Assembly: GCA_020002185.1 (NCBI GenBank)
Contig: JAHLWY010000208.1
Location: 1 to 64,000, forward strand
DNA from: Paraescarpia echinospica
Lineage: Eukaryota > Annelida > Polychaeta > Sabellida > Siboglinidae
Direction of reading: 5' to 3'
Length of the DNA: 64,000 nucleotides
The notes under the pieces are model-generated. The model did not search any database. It was not told the DNA's origin and saw nothing but the letters and a program-made list of their open reading frames with translations. Position numbers and translations under genes: made by a program. Positions 33,184 to 45,143 of the stretch are shown in pieces. How positions within the stretch are numbered: position 1 is the first letter of the stretch; the number at the start of each line of letters is the position of its first letter.

Positions 33184-36099
33184 TTGCGTAGCATTCTACG
33201 ACTGAACGATAAATATATGCTTGAAGATGAAAGCATTGATGTTATACAACACTCGCCATATGTAGATTTAGATAACCTTTCTAACATTTTATGCTCTAAG
33301 CGAAATAGTTTAATAATCTTAAGTACAAATATTGAGAGTATTAACGCCAAGTTCGACGAACTCCAAATATTTATTAACAATTTGAACAACTTAGATTTCC
33401 AACTTAGCGCAATTTGCATTCAGGAAAGCTGGCTATGTGATCATAGTGACACTTCTCTTATACAATTAAAGTTGTATACGTGTATTCCTCAAAGTTAACG
33501 ATGCAGCAAGAAATATGGCTTAATTATATACCTAAACGATAAATACAATTACACAGCCACAAATATTAATAACGAATCAAATATTTGGGAAGGCCAGTTT
33601 ATTGAAATCAATTCTAAGTCTTTACATAAAAACATTATACTTTGAAATGTATATAAACAACCAAGGAATAACCTCGATAATTACAGAACATTAATTGATG
33701 AAATAATGCCACTATTAATGCATCTAGAGAGTTGCAATTCTGATGTTTTAATCGCTGGAGATTACAATATTAATCTCTTAAAAGTAAACGAGATTGAAAT
33801 TTTTAGTGAATTTTTTGATGTATATCTACTCATAGTTTCTACCAAAAAATTACTCTACCCGCGAAATTCTCTAACTGTAAGGGTACATTAATAGATAACT
33901 TGTTCTGCAAACTTTCCAATACTACCATGAATACTACATCAGGCATTTTGATAACAAACGTTTTCAGATCATCAGCCTTGTTTTACAAGCCTAAATATTC
34001 AAAGAAGTCTCCAGGAATCACCTCCAAAATTTATAAAAGTGATAAAAGAAAAACCAAATGCCTTAAACAACCTACTATACGAATTAACAAGTAACAATAT
34101 TGCTGGAAAACTAGACTCATCCCATAACATTAACCCAAATACAAACACAAACATTATGTGTGATATCATTGAAAAAATATATAAAAAACATTTTCCAAGT
34201 AAAATTTCTAAATTCAACAAACATCGCCACAAAAAATCAAACTGGGTCACACAAGGCATTATTAAATCTATAAAACATAGATATAAATTGAACAAGAAAT
34301 TACGCACTCTTATGCCTATTTCACACGACTACACACTACTAAAAACGGAAATACATAATATTAATGTTGTACTTAAAAAGAACAATTAAATATGCTAAAT
34401 TTAGTTATTACGACTCTTGTTTTATTAGACACAAAACAAATATAAAAAAAGACATGGTCAAATATAAATGATATACTAAATAAAACGAAAAAAAAGAAAT
34501 CATTCCCAGAATATTTTACTGTGGAAGAACAACAGGTCTCAGACAAGCTTATTATCGCAAACAAATTTAGTTCATTCTTTACAAACACTGGACCGGAACT
34601 TGTCAAAAAAATACGTAACCCAGACAACAAAACATTTCAAGACTACCTGCAATTCAAACATGATTTACAATTGTCCTTTCAAAAAGTGAACCAACAAGAC
34701 ATAGAAACTGTCATTGATCGCCTTCACCAGACATCCAGTTGTGGCGAAGATGGCATATCAGCAAAAGTATCGAAACAATTAAAGACACCTTTACTTGAAT
34801 CACTCGAAATCATAATAAACCAGTCTTTAGAAACAGGAACCTTTCCTGATATCTTGAAAACAGCCAAACTATTTCCCATATTCAAAAAGGAAAACAAAAA
34901 ATTATTCACAAATTATCGACCAATTTCAATACTTTCAGCAATCTCAAAAGTGTTCGAAAGATTAATCTATAACCACTTATATTCCTTCTTTCAAAATCAC
35001 AAACTATTCTATAAAAGTCAGTATGGTTTTAGACAGGAACATTCTACGGAGTTAGCAGCACTCGAACTTATTGACAAAATCATCTGCGAAATGGATAAAG
35101 GAGAAATTCCCATAACAATATTTCTAGACTTATCAAAAGCCTTTGATGCACTAGATCATGACATCTTATTAAAAAAATTATCATACTATGAAATAAATGG
35201 AAACACACTCCTACGTAGTTATCTAACTGGAAGAAAACAATATGTCGAATTTGAAGGCACTGAATCTGATATGCTTCCTATTACCACTGGAGTGCCTCAA
35301 AGATCCATTCTAGGTCCTCTCTTATTTCTGATTTACTTGAATGACATTAACTACTACTATATACAAGTGATTCAGTATTAACAAGTATATTGGGATCCTT
35401 TAACATACATGACAATTTCCAAGAAATAAATATTGAGTTAAACAAAGTAAGTGCGTGGTTAATAGTTAACAAACTATCATTAAACATTAAACAATCTAAA
35501 TACATCTTATTCCATTCTCCACAAAAGAAAATCCCAAAATTAAAGATAGACGACACGCCAGTCGAGTGCGCAGATAATTTCAATTTCCTCCTCGATAAAA
35601 TAGCTTCACGCACAATTGGAATTATAAATAAGTTGAGGTGGTTCATTCCCCAATATATATTATTAAAACTATACAATTCACTAATTCTCCCCCACATAAA
35701 TTACTGTATACTTGTATGGGGACCTCAACTCAATTACTGTATACTTGTACGGGGATCTCAACTAAATTACTGCATACTTGTATGGGGATCTCAACTCAGT
35801 AAAGTAACAAAACTACAAAGAGAGCAATACGATTGATTACAAACAGTAAATATAACGCACATACTGAACCTTTGTTCAAAAGTCTAAAACTCCTAAAAGT
35901 TGAAGACATCGTTAAATTACAACAATTAAAATGTTATCACAAATACGTAAATAGAAACCTTCCTGAGTATCTACAAAATATAACCATAAGACTTAACTCT
36001 GACGTACACACGTATAGCACTAGAAGTCAGAAACGTATCCACACCGAAAGTACGAACAGTGACCTTGCAAATAAAAGCATCAGACGGTCGTGTATATAA
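33184..36099 (+). pseudogene. LINE ORF2, reverse transcriptase lacking its YADD box
   Basis: Endonuclease pieces are LIILSTNIESINAKF and LSAICIQESWL (33,310-33,430) and DVLIAGDYNINLLK (33,740-33,785). The RT at 34,521-35,381 shows YRPISILSAISKVFERLI, YGFRQEHSTELAAL, TIFLDLSKAFDALDHDIL and TTGVPQRSILGPLLF. Where a F/YADD box should come, near 35,350-35,370, the frame breaks and the catalytic Asp pair is absent, apparently through a small deletion. The C-terminal domain (35,390-36,099) continues in another frame. Confidence 0.82.
35697..35805 (+). repeat. Three tandem 36-bp units inside the LINE C-terminal domain
   Basis: The coding unit for NYCILVWGxQL is present three times in frame (units end in ggacctcaact, ggatctcaact and ggatctcaact). 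Relatives have one copy of this LxxLxYCxxVWG motif, so this is a local slippage-type expansion. Confidence 0.8.
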
Positions 36100-37780
36100 T
36101 GATACTCCCAACTTAATCGAAGACAAAATCCACACCCACTCTCTCTCAAAGGCTTCAGCGAATATACACACATAAACACAGATAAACACATTATGCCAGA
36201 TTCACGCCATGTGTATTTGAAACGTTGTGTGATATTATATCATGTACAGGACATTTCAAATTCATACAACATTTGGAATTTACAGTTCGTTCCGCATGCA
36301 TCTGGTACGCGTAAAAAATGAAAGCGGTGTCACTGGAGACTCTTGGCGACCCATTCAAGATGGCTAGGCAACCCAATTTTGGTTAAGAACCTCTGAATTT
36401 TATGGAACTTCTTCAAACCAAATCGTATTATCATCACCATCGGATGACCTATGCTCCAAAGAAAACTCGTATCCATGTGGAGAAAACACACTCTTTGTTA
36501 TCGCTCACGTTTTTTTCAAGTATGTATAGATACGCGTAAATGGCTGTTCATTAGTACGATATCGTGAGGAAAGTTCTATGAACATAAATTATTATATCGA
36601 AGTGTAAGCGCTTGTAGAATAAATATGAAAGTGACATTACGCACGCCGTCTTCGCGTACAATCTCTTTATTTGCTCTGCAGATGTCAAGCTCTGGCATTT
36701 GTTTAGATATATTAATAATTTTACGCATTTTTTGTGTAAACAAACTGCATCATTCCAGCTTTCAAGCCATGAAGATCCGAACATGAACGTCGTTGTCCAC
36801 TGAATGTCTAGATTGGCCGATTGGTCCAGACTCCTGGGCCGACTGCGAAATGCCGTGGTTTTAAGCACCAACTGTGTTTAACATGGGGTAAATGGGAAAT
36901 AATGATTCGTTGTTTTAAGTCAATTCCCCAATTTTCATTACTGCATACTTTTGATATGTTTCACTGGTACCTTAAATGTGGAGAAAATTATAATTTGAAT
37001 GGATTAGTAGTCATTTGCATGAATCCAATACGGTAACCAAATTAAACTGGAATAAGAAAAATAATCTGCCTTAACAAATTCTCCTTTGATTTTGATAATT
37101 AATCTTCATCCAAGTATTTGGCTGAGTAATTCTAGCCGCTAGTAAAAGTCACGTTATCAATGATGGAGGGTGTAAGAATTTGGCCATAATTATTGTTTTA
37201 AGATATACGTCATTCAGGAATATTTATCAACAAAGGTTCAGTTGTGACTATTCTGTAGGCCATATAATTATTATTCTTGATTATATGGACATTTTCAATG
37301 TCAAAAGTTCACAAATCACAATTTTAATTCAACGACACGAATATTATGAATGACAACCATTTTTTTTCTCAAAATGACCTTCTTATGTCAAAGAAAGATA
37401 ATATATTTTGAATATCCGTTTTAGTACCTTTGTTGTTGCAATGCTACACATTCGTCTGTACAGTTATGGTTATACAGCTACTCACAAGGCTGGCTCCTCA
37501 AACAACAAAAGGGAGCACGTTAGCAGTCATCCCATCGCCATTTGCTGGCTAATGTCCAGGTAATTGAAGCCTATAATTCATTCACTTTAAAAACAATTGT
37601 AACATCATTTTAAATATTGTATCAATGTTTTCTGAGTTTCCAAAACACCATGCTAAAAGGAAAATATTTTTCAACTGATTCCTTTTGGGTTATCATGTTT
37701 TTAGCAATATTAAACATTCTGGAATTTATTTTCAACGAGGTTTCTCTCTTTCTGTACACCTGTATCTTTGTTTGTATATA
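36100..37780. other. AT-rich stretch without recognised features
   Basis: ORFs here are short, and neither strand shows protein-like sequence that I recognise. Confidence 0.5.
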
Positions 37781-37811
37781 TGTATGTCTGTCTGTCTGTC
37801 TGTCTGTCTGA
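37781..37811. repeat. (TGTC)n microsatellite
   Basis: About seven TGTC units. On the minus strand they give RQTDRQTDRQ-like ORF tails that are artefacts. Confidence 0.95.
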
Positions 37812-37814
37812 ATG

Positions 37815-38720
37815 TCTTTCTCGTAGATGACTGACAAGATCCAATGCATCAGTGTCATGTCCAGCTTTTCTAGCTATTGAAATAATCTTGTTCAGATCAC
37901 AGGTTTCACGGTTGACACCGCTGCGACTTTGCCTGTTTACATAAGCTAGCTTGGAAATTACCCACGCCAAATGCGGAGTCTGTCATTCTGTTGTTACCTC
38001 TGGTCAGTCACTGAGCCGTCAAAGAAGGTCAATTCAAATTCTCAGTTGCCAGCCTGCTCAGCTTTGAGACACTTTCACCTATTTCCATCGTGTGCAGTTG
38101 TTGCACCCATGATATTGTTCTTTGTAGTGTTCATTTATATGTTCTCATTCATTTCTTTGTAGTGGTCATTTATCTGTTCTCATTCATTTTTCTGTGGATT
38201 CTTCCTAACATATTTGCTGAATACACTATTTTGTTGTTTCTAGTTGTTTAGCTTGAACCACAACAACACCTATCTCGGGATCTACACATGCTCTCGCCCC
38301 TGAAACAAGCACTTTTCTCTCTTTAGGTGGAATAGGCAGATTGACAACACGAATAGAGGTCAATGCCTCATTTACCAGCATGTACAGTCTTCCCAGGCAT
38401 CATGCAACTGACAGTGTTGCTAGCACGACCTGGAAGAGGTTTTGCCACGCTAGGGCCAGCTAGCAGGCGCGCAACGCTACCGAGGAAGCAATTCCCCAAG
38501 TGGAATCCTCCTAGACCGAGGACCATGCACTTGTGAGCACTGTCAACTGGTTGAGACAAGATAGTTGTTAGCATTTTCCAATGCAATGGCTGACAACTGT
38601 GAGGACAGGAGTAATAAAGACCGTATTGCGTAGCTTGATGTGACAAACTTCGGTGTAAAGAAGGTGCACGATTGAACACTGGAATCAAGGCAAATATTAG
38701 GAAGAACATTACAAAATACT
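37815..38720 (-). pseudogene. Remnant of a PIN-like family N-terminal region
   Basis: On the minus strand 38,620-38,370 encodes PLHWKMLTTILSQPV, then MVLGLGGFHLGNCFLGSVAR and NTVSCMMPGKTVHAGK. After a stop and frame change, 38,376-38,232 encodes LVNEALTSIRVVNLP and ARACVDPEIGVVVVQAKQ. The pattern LGGFH...FLGS...SGKA...LV..AL recurs in the N-terminal half of large invertebrate proteins that I believe are the same or a related family to the group A gene. It has opposite orientation to the 28- and 39-kb copies. The relationship is inferred from remembered domain order. Confidence 0.45.
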
Positions 38721-38729
38721 CTCAATGGT

Positions 38730-39440
38730 ATAGACTATGATGTTACAGCTGCATCATACAAGATTCTGCTGGCCTGTAGAGGGAAAGAATAGGGACGACC
38801 ACAGCAAAGCTAATTATAATGTTAGATCTACTGCAGGTTATAATAATGATATGACAATCAATCATGATAAAGTACTCCATACGCATCTTTGTAGCAACAC
38901 AAATTAGAGCATTTTACATAACTCAAAACATTTTTCCGAGAGCAAAGATATGGCCAAATATTGAAATTTTACAGCCAAACTGAATTGTTGAAATTAACTG
39001 TTGTAAAGTATTCAAAATACATCTTTGTATCGCATCCAAAACGCATTCTATATATTTTAACCGCAATTATGCCAGCGTCAATTGAATCAACATGCTCGCC
39101 ATCTTACTTAAATATTCAGGAAATCAGAAGCACAACTATTTCAGAATCAATAATCACGATATCATGAGCAGGTTGGCGCAAACGTTATCGGAGTAGGCGA
39201 CCTGCGAGAACGTAGGGAGGCATCGAATCTTCTAAAATATGTTTGATTTTCTGCGCAAAGTAGCTACTGTTTAATGTTGACAAAATGCAAATACAGAGAA
39301 AGCACCCATAAGTCTATATTACTTATTTGTATAAATGCCATACGGCCCTCCTTGTTTAGATAACAATATTATTTGTTAAATTCAAAACGTTAGCTATTTT
39401 TATATATGATCGTCGTACCTTTCTGTATTGTAACTGTAGC
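38730..39440. other. AT-rich spacer, nothing recognised
   Basis: I see no supported coding or repeat feature on either strand. Confidence 0.5.
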
Positions 39441-40725
39441 TTCTATTCGTTGCCCCAACTTGGATTGAAACGTCAGCTACTATTCAAACACGTTCAGCCA
39501 AACGTTCATTTCTTTGACAATCACATGTGCACGCGGACTGGGGACAAAGCGGAGCTCATACACCATCTCCTGAAGCTTGTCCCTGCATGCATCGTTTCAG
39601 CCATGCTCGACAATGGCTTGCAGTTTATTGTTGATGGGGGAAGATTGCTACACAAGTTCTCATGGCCCAAGCACTCCAGCATTGCCAAGATCTGCGTTAT
39701 GTATATCCAGCATGTACGCAGCCTCTATGGCCATGCGTTGGTTGTGTTTAAAGGTTACCATGGCTCCAACACTAAGGACGAAACCCATCGTCGTAGGACA
39801 TGAAACGACGTTGTTGCTTCAGTTTCAAATTCCGCATAAATACGTTTAACCATCAGCAAAAAAACTTTTCTTGCCAATACATCAAACATGCAGGCCCTCA
39901 TCAAACTCCTTAAATATGGTTAAAGCAGACATCACTGTTGAGCACGCAGAAGGGGATGTTGACTACAAAAGCTGTATGTTGGCATGCCTTTCTGTGAACA
40001 TAAAGCCAACAGCTGTTGTCGCAGACGATTCTGTCGTATTTCAGCTGATCATAAATGATGCTGATGCCACAGATAAGAATGATAACCTGTACAGGGTGAC
40101 ATCGAAACAGACGGTGTGCATCACTACATGAAAAAAGAACCTGGATCCAGCCCTCTCAGAAGCTCTGTTCATTCTGCACGCTCTCAGTGGGTGTGATACC
40201 ACGTCAAGGCCATATGGAAATTGAAAAGTGACCGTTCTTACGAAATACGCACCACTGAAAACCTCCGTCTTCATGTATCCACTTTCCTCGAAAGAGGACA
40301 TCGAAAAGGCAGGAGAGGAGGTCCTGCTGGAGATATACGGGTACACCACATTACCAAGCCTCAACTTCGCAAGGGTGGCGAAGTTCCTGCTGAAGGTGGC
40401 TACGTCTACACAGCTGCCTTCCATTGCCATCGGACTTATCATCAGATGCAGGGATGGCGTGACAATGATGTCTCCCCTGAGGTTTGGGGATTGGATAGCA
40501 TCTTGTGCTGGTCTCGTGGCTATCAGAATGACTCAGCCAGCGGCACCAGAGCGACTCCTCAAGATACTTCGATGCAATTGCAGTGGTCAATGCGACAACA
40601 AAACGTGCACCTGCCCGAAGAATGGACTGCGGTGCACACCAGCATGTGGTCAGTGCAAGGGCATCACCTTCATGAATGTCCCACAAGTGGAGAGCCTGGA
40701 TGATGATGATAACCGGGATGGTTGA
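39440..40725 (+). pseudogene. PIN-like group A gene, C-terminal half
   Basis: This copy is less decayed than the one at 28 kb. The first frame (39,450-39,803) has LQFIVDGGRLLHKFSWPKHS, ALVVFKGYHGS and NTKDETHRRRT, ending in a stop. The second (39,865-40,131) has ADITVEHAEGDVDYKS and TAVVADDSVVFQL. The third reads LHALSGCDTTSRPYG with an in-frame TGA, then opens at 40,228 and ends at 40,725 with RCNCSGQCDNKTCTCPKNGL then CTPACGQC. The ordered DGG, HAEGDxD and ADD blocks resemble the metal-binding carboxylates of PIN/FEN1-type nucleases, and the tail looks like a zinc-binding Cys cluster. Function is unproven. At least two stops and frame changes are present. Confidence 0.65.
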
Positions 40726-40729
40726 TCAG

Positions 40730-41640
40730 GATCATACAGGATTGTAAATAGATAATACCCATATATACATACTAGGATGGGTTGACATTGAAACGTGACA
40801 TTGAAGTATAGTTACCTGTAAAATATGGTTTAGATGATTACGCATAGTAAACTTTGTTGTAATGACATTGTAACATGTGTTTGTTAACTTCATTTCGTTG
40901 CAAAATCATGCCAATTTGGTGTGAATCCAGCTTTTTTTCTTGACCTTTACCTTATTGCATGACATTGACCTCTATCGATTTCAAAGGTATCACCAAACGT
41001 ACGGGCATCCTACAATTAGTTGGAAATGACACCTCAAATGTGTTTCTATATTGCTTAGTTCCATAATTAGGTCCATTTGAATATTACACCCTGGATAATG
41101 TCGGCCACCTTGAGTTTGAGCCGAAAATGACGTTTTTCCATGGGTGGATTCGGGTGGAGATTTTTTTGTGGTGATATATATCACCAACGAACCCATTTCA
41201 GGTGAGAAAGCTTTGTTAACATTTTTGTTAACCTTGGGACTAAATGTAGCTTATTGTTCTTCTACTGTGATCAGTGTTTGTATTTCATCGGACTACCGCG
41301 CAATAACTTAATCTGATGCTCGCTTCGAGCCAAAGGTATGCCTTGTAAACATGCTGCTGGTATGAATTAAGGAATGGAAAGTCGTGGCCTCTTGCTTTCT
41401 TGGTTCACCAATGACGTCACATCTAGGCACACCAAAAGCGCGCCAAATATTATTGGTCCCTCAAAAGACAACACATTTACAATATTTTCTTAGATTGAAT
41501 GGAATGTATAGATGTCACAATTTCACGTATTTATTGAAAGCTGATGTAGCACGGATGATTCCTTCCTGAAAGTTGCGTACATAACTATAACGCGACGTGC
41601 TCACCAAGTCACCGTAGCTGCTTTTATCGTGCTACAGTAA
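40730..41640. other. Spacer with a partial foldback-element copy
   Basis: Nothing coding is supported. The segment 41,260-41,455 is a repeat and has its own entry. Confidence 0.5.
41260..41455 (+). repeat. Partial copy of the 22.8-24.3 kb foldback-element arm end
   Basis: gatcagtgtttgtattt, caataact...tctgatgctcgcttcga, cttgtaaacatgct, aatgacgtcacatct and aaaagcgcgccaaa match 24,150-24,315 in order with moderate divergence. Only the outer end of one arm is present. Confidence 0.7.
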
Positions 41641-43310
41641 ACAGCGTTTAGTGCAGCAATTAAATAGCGCCGGAGGCGCAGGGTAGAGAGATACATGGAG
41701 GGTGAAAATAACACCGCATTTCCCAAAATTCGCTTTTTGCGAATTCAAATGAGTGAAGCGGGAGAGAATTGCCTGGAGGGCGACGATGACACCGAATTTC
41801 CCAACATACGCTTTCCACGACTCCATATTGTGAATGCAGAAACATGTTCTCATCTTTATCAGTGCACATCGCGAGAAGAATTTTGGTATCTACGTCACCT
41901 GCGCGGAAGCACTTGCTTTCACGTTCTTCAAAGTAGACCAACTGAATTACAGTCAGCGTGCCCCCGGAGAACATGAAGACACCGTTCCGTGGAGCGTTGA
42001 CAATGCTTATAGAAGGCATTTGGGTAGTGACCAAAACGACACATATGTTCTCCGCAATGCCCGTCAATTAGAAACACGATCAAGCACATGCAAGTGTGAA
42101 TGGGGAAAGGCGAGGTAATCGGTCTCACTGAAAACAGCAAAAGCAGCAGCTCTCCAAAGATGGCTCGTCGCGGAACCACTATTGGATTGAATCTCGCAAG
42201 AATTTGAATTGCACGTGTCACCCGCAGCACAAAACCTTGCCTACTCAGCGAAAGTTAAATTCCGATGTATTTGCACTCGTCGATGTCATTCGCCAATACG
42301 GACATCTCTCGAGCTTGAGAACAGCATCCTGGTTGTACCAAACATCTAGGAATGGGTTCCATAGTCCATGGTGGCAACAATCTCGAAGCTGGACCATGTG
42401 AACAGGCACAGTACGAGACATTGTGACATAATGTCTTACATGAAAGGAGCACACCTTTCAGCAACGTGATCAAAAGACGATTTTAGATGCTAAAATCGAA
42501 GCTGCAGAGATGCTCCCACGAGGAGGCGAACACGCGTATAAAGTACAACTCATGGTACTCTCTTTTGCAAGGGGCGAAGACAGTCGTGGTGCGTACTGCA
42601 GACACGGATGTTGTCGTCATCTTCGTTGGGTTGTTGATCTGCCTGAAAGCGACCGTCGGAAACTTCCAACTGTTGTTGACACTCGGAAGAGCGCGAAGCT
42701 TCAGAAACATACAGGTAACACGTCAACACCGTGTGTGTCGGTCTTGGAGGGCGGAAGGCTTACGAAATCGTGATGTTCCATACCATGACGGGCTGTGGTG
42801 AAGATTCAGCATTCCATGGCATGGGGAAAATATGGGCATGGAAGGCATGATCTGAAGTTTGTAGGGTCACAAAGGCATTTGCAACCATTGCGAGGTCACC
42901 GTTTGCCGAAATAGATGCGGCTATACAAAACTACAATTTATAGAAAAATTCCTCATCACGATGTATGATAAGTCAAGTGCAGTAATATGTTAATGAGGCA
43001 AGACGAGAACTCTTCATGAAGAAAACTTGCGGTTTCGATCGACTGCCAAGAAATAAACGAATTACTGTAACAATTCAGGCGTAACAGCAACAGGCAAGCA
43101 TACGATCTATTTGCTTTGGGTTGCCCAGCCGGAGGTGCCGTCCCCAAAGGATTTTGGGTGGAAGTTCAAAGCTTCCGAAAGTCAAAGCTTCCTGAAGCTT
43201 CAAAGAGTGTCGGGAGCTTCTGCAGTGTCGATACAAAAGAGGGAGGCCTTGTTTAAGCTGGCGTGCCGTGCACGGATCTTTGCACGTGCTCCTCTCAAGA
43301 AGTGATGTGT
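41640..43310 (+). pseudogene. PIN-like group B gene, C-terminal half
   Basis: Blocks in order are a FFKVDQLNYSQRAPGEHED stretch (about 41,925-41,980), ALQRWLVAEPLLD (42,150-42,190), CSHEEANTRIKYNS (42,508-42,550), TVVVRTADTDVVVIFVGLL (42,580-42,636), a degraded TGC...F.G block (42,785-42,830), PSPKDFGWKF (43,140-43,170) and a Cys-poor remnant of the EASKACREL tail (43,180-43,210). Frames shift repeatedly. The Polinton left end lies about 120 bp past its 3' end. The part from 42,740 on is duplicated at 48,806. Confidence 0.6.
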
Positions 43311-43429
43311 GATTGTATTTAGTATGGGCATGGGATAACTATGTAAAAACAAAAAACTGAAACACCTAATTACTAACAATTTACACACGCACGCTCACAC
43401 GCACACGTGTACATACATCCATGTATGAT

Positions 43430-43660
43430 AGTAGTATAGAGGCTCTGTACGGTCTCAAAACCCTACTTATAAAAAACAATTTAATGACCACTAAACGATT
43501 TCGACAACCTACTTATAAAAAAAAGATCAAAGGCTTTTTTTGACACTAATTAGTTTCGGAAACCTACTTATAAAAAAACATGATTGATGAGCGATGTAAT
43601 TTGATACTAATTGGATGATTGATTACCCCTACACTAGAGATGCCACCTAGCGGTGAGTGC
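43430..43660 (+). repeat. Probable left terminus of the Polinton (copy 1)
   Basis: A plausible AGT-type Polinton end begins at agtagtatagaggctctg (43,430), right after CA-rich flank sequence. It is followed by three spaced iterations of cctacttataaaaaa (about 43,462, 43,511 and 43,562). Terminal inverted repeats of Polintons are long and usually begin AG. The partner end lies outside the window, so the boundary is inferred. The second copy lies at 49,496-49,726. Confidence 0.45.
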
Positions 43661-44081
43661 AGAGAGTATTTTAGTCCTAGCGATCAACGCCGTACCTAGA
43701 GCGTGCTGACGTAAGCAATAATGCGTTTATCGCGCTAATATATAACCACGCTAAAACCATTGTATAAACGTCGACCCCCGTCATCCCTATGTGAATGGCG
43801 CGCTGTACACTATGTTGACAGCAAGAGCGACGACTGCTGCTGCAGCGATAAGGCGCCGGCTGCTGCTCTAGTGGACTTTGACCCCTGGATGACAGCATAG
43901 CTGGCTAACGGTAAACAACGTTCTGGTGGAAGGATTAAAACGAAACCAATGCGTTGTGCGTTTAAATACATCTAGTTGTGGGATTACAATGAAAATCAAA
44001 TGCATAAATACACTAACGTTCAGTAGGGTGTTTATGCATTGGAAACAGATGCGTGAAAACGTGAGTAGTGACTGAAATATT

Positions 44082-44427
44082 TTATTGCGGAGCAGCATCA
44101 TGATAGGCGAGTATTCGGGCGCGGCCAACGGGTTGCCTACTGCTCTGATAGGCGAGCTTTCGGTCGCGGCCAACGGGTTGCCTGCTGCTCTCCGGGGAAC
44201 CGAAACCTTCCCGACGATACAGTTCGTGAGGAACGATAGTTTTCCATAGTCCATTGGTCTGCTTTACGAGAAATACTCGAGCCAGATCGGGGATGATATC
44301 GTCGTCAGAGCTGTCAGTGTCTGTCGGCGTGATGACGCGCGTAGGAGGCGGCAACGTGTGGGTGAATGGTGCGACCACGCATGTTGGCTTGGTCGTCGAT
44401 GCGTCGTTTGTAGGCAGTTGGATCGGT
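44082..44427 (-). CDS. Leftward left-arm ORF, unrecognised (copy 1)
   Basis: A minus-strand frame begins just after a good splice acceptor (gttttatttcatag, exon from 44,427) and runs about 114 codons. It has a Thr/Pro-rich start, an acidic patch (TDTDSSDDDIIPDLARVF), a hydrophobic segment (FLVKQTNGLWKTIVPHELY), and ends in two direct repeats of SSRQPVGRxRxLAY. The repeat is visible at DNA level as well. I do not recognise it. It is conserved in both tandem copies. No Met lies near the acceptor, so an upstream exon would be needed. Confidence 0.35.
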
Positions 44428-44477
44428 CTATGAAATAAAACCACAATAAACAAAGGATGAGAACCATGCATTGTTTA

Positions 44478-44880
44478 AATGACAATGAGACATTGTTTAA
44501 ACGATGAAATAAAATGAGACATGGTATTTAAACGGTAAAATGAGACATTGTTTAAACGATGAAATAAAATGAGACATTAAACGGTAAAATGAGACATTGT
44601 TTAAACGATGAAATAAAATGAGACATTAAACGGTAAAATGCATGCCTGTAGTAAAAATAAAATGAGAGATATGCACGTACTTACAATTGTTTAAATAAAA
44701 TGCATGCATGCAGGCGCACTGTTTAAACGATAAAATAAAATACATGCTATTTAAACGGTAAAGTACATGCATGTTGCGTACTTACAACAGCTGTAGAAAA
44801 AACGTGCATGCATGTACGCGTACTTACAATTGTTTAAATAAAATGCATGCATGTAGTTACTGTTTAAATGTCTTACCGTG
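44478..44880. repeat. GTTTAAAC-rich array, ~49-bp period (copy 1)
   Basis: gagacattgtttaaacgatg...gagacattaaacggtaaaat recurs about three times (44,488-44,640). Further tgtttaaac/tatttaaac and atgcatgcatg words continue to 44,870. The palindrome gtttaaac occurs repeatedly. The array is AT-rich and located between divergently oriented ORFs. It is present again at 50,544-50,946. Confidence 0.8.
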
Positions 44881-45143
44881 TCGTGGACGTGTCCATGTTA
44901 GATGAAAATTGTGGTGGAGCGATGTATAGGCGTCGTGTGCGCGTGTCTGTAAAAGTGTGTATGAAATGTGCGCGCCGTCAAACAGCGGTGGCGGCGGCGC
45001 ATGACACTACGGCTTATCTTGATTGGAATGTGAACGGAGAACAAAAGATTTTTACAAACAATAATCGAAACGTTAAAAGTACGAAATTAAACGTTGTATA
45101 CGATCACTGCGGGGTCAGGAAACACGAGATGCATCGATATTAG
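44868..45143 (+). CDS. Small ORF of doubtful coding status (copy 1)
   Basis: The 91-codon frame has one CxxC (CMKCARRQT). Its second half lies inside the first unit of the 45-kb repeat array, which makes coding doubtful. Its only support is that the frame is kept in the tandem copy at 50,934-51,209. Confidence 0.2.
   Translation: MSYRVVDVSMLDENCGGAMYRRRVRVSVKVCMKCARRQTAVAAAHDTTAYLDWNVNGEQKIFTNNNRNVKSTKLNVVYDHCGVRKHEMHRY

Larger units (their letters stand above)
32200..36100 (+). mobile_element. CR1/L2-like LINE with ORF1 and broken ORF2
   Basis: Plus-strand parts of one non-LTR element are in order: a coiled-coil ORF1 start (KIKQMEIRINDLEQY near 32,380-32,430, interrupted), the ORF1 domain, an endonuclease, a reverse transcriptase and a C-terminal domain. 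AT content is high and ORF2 is broken in many places. Ends and target duplications were not identified. Confidence 0.82.

Noticed and set aside
36100..39440. An additional host gene on either strand
   Set aside because: The only protein-like signal (37.8-38.7 kb, minus) matches the multicopy PIN-like family pattern. Remaining ORFs look random.
43677..43898. 73-codon minus-strand ORF near the Polinton end
   Set aside because: It is present in both tandem copies, but they are nearly identical throughout, so this is no evidence of coding. Composition is not protein-like.
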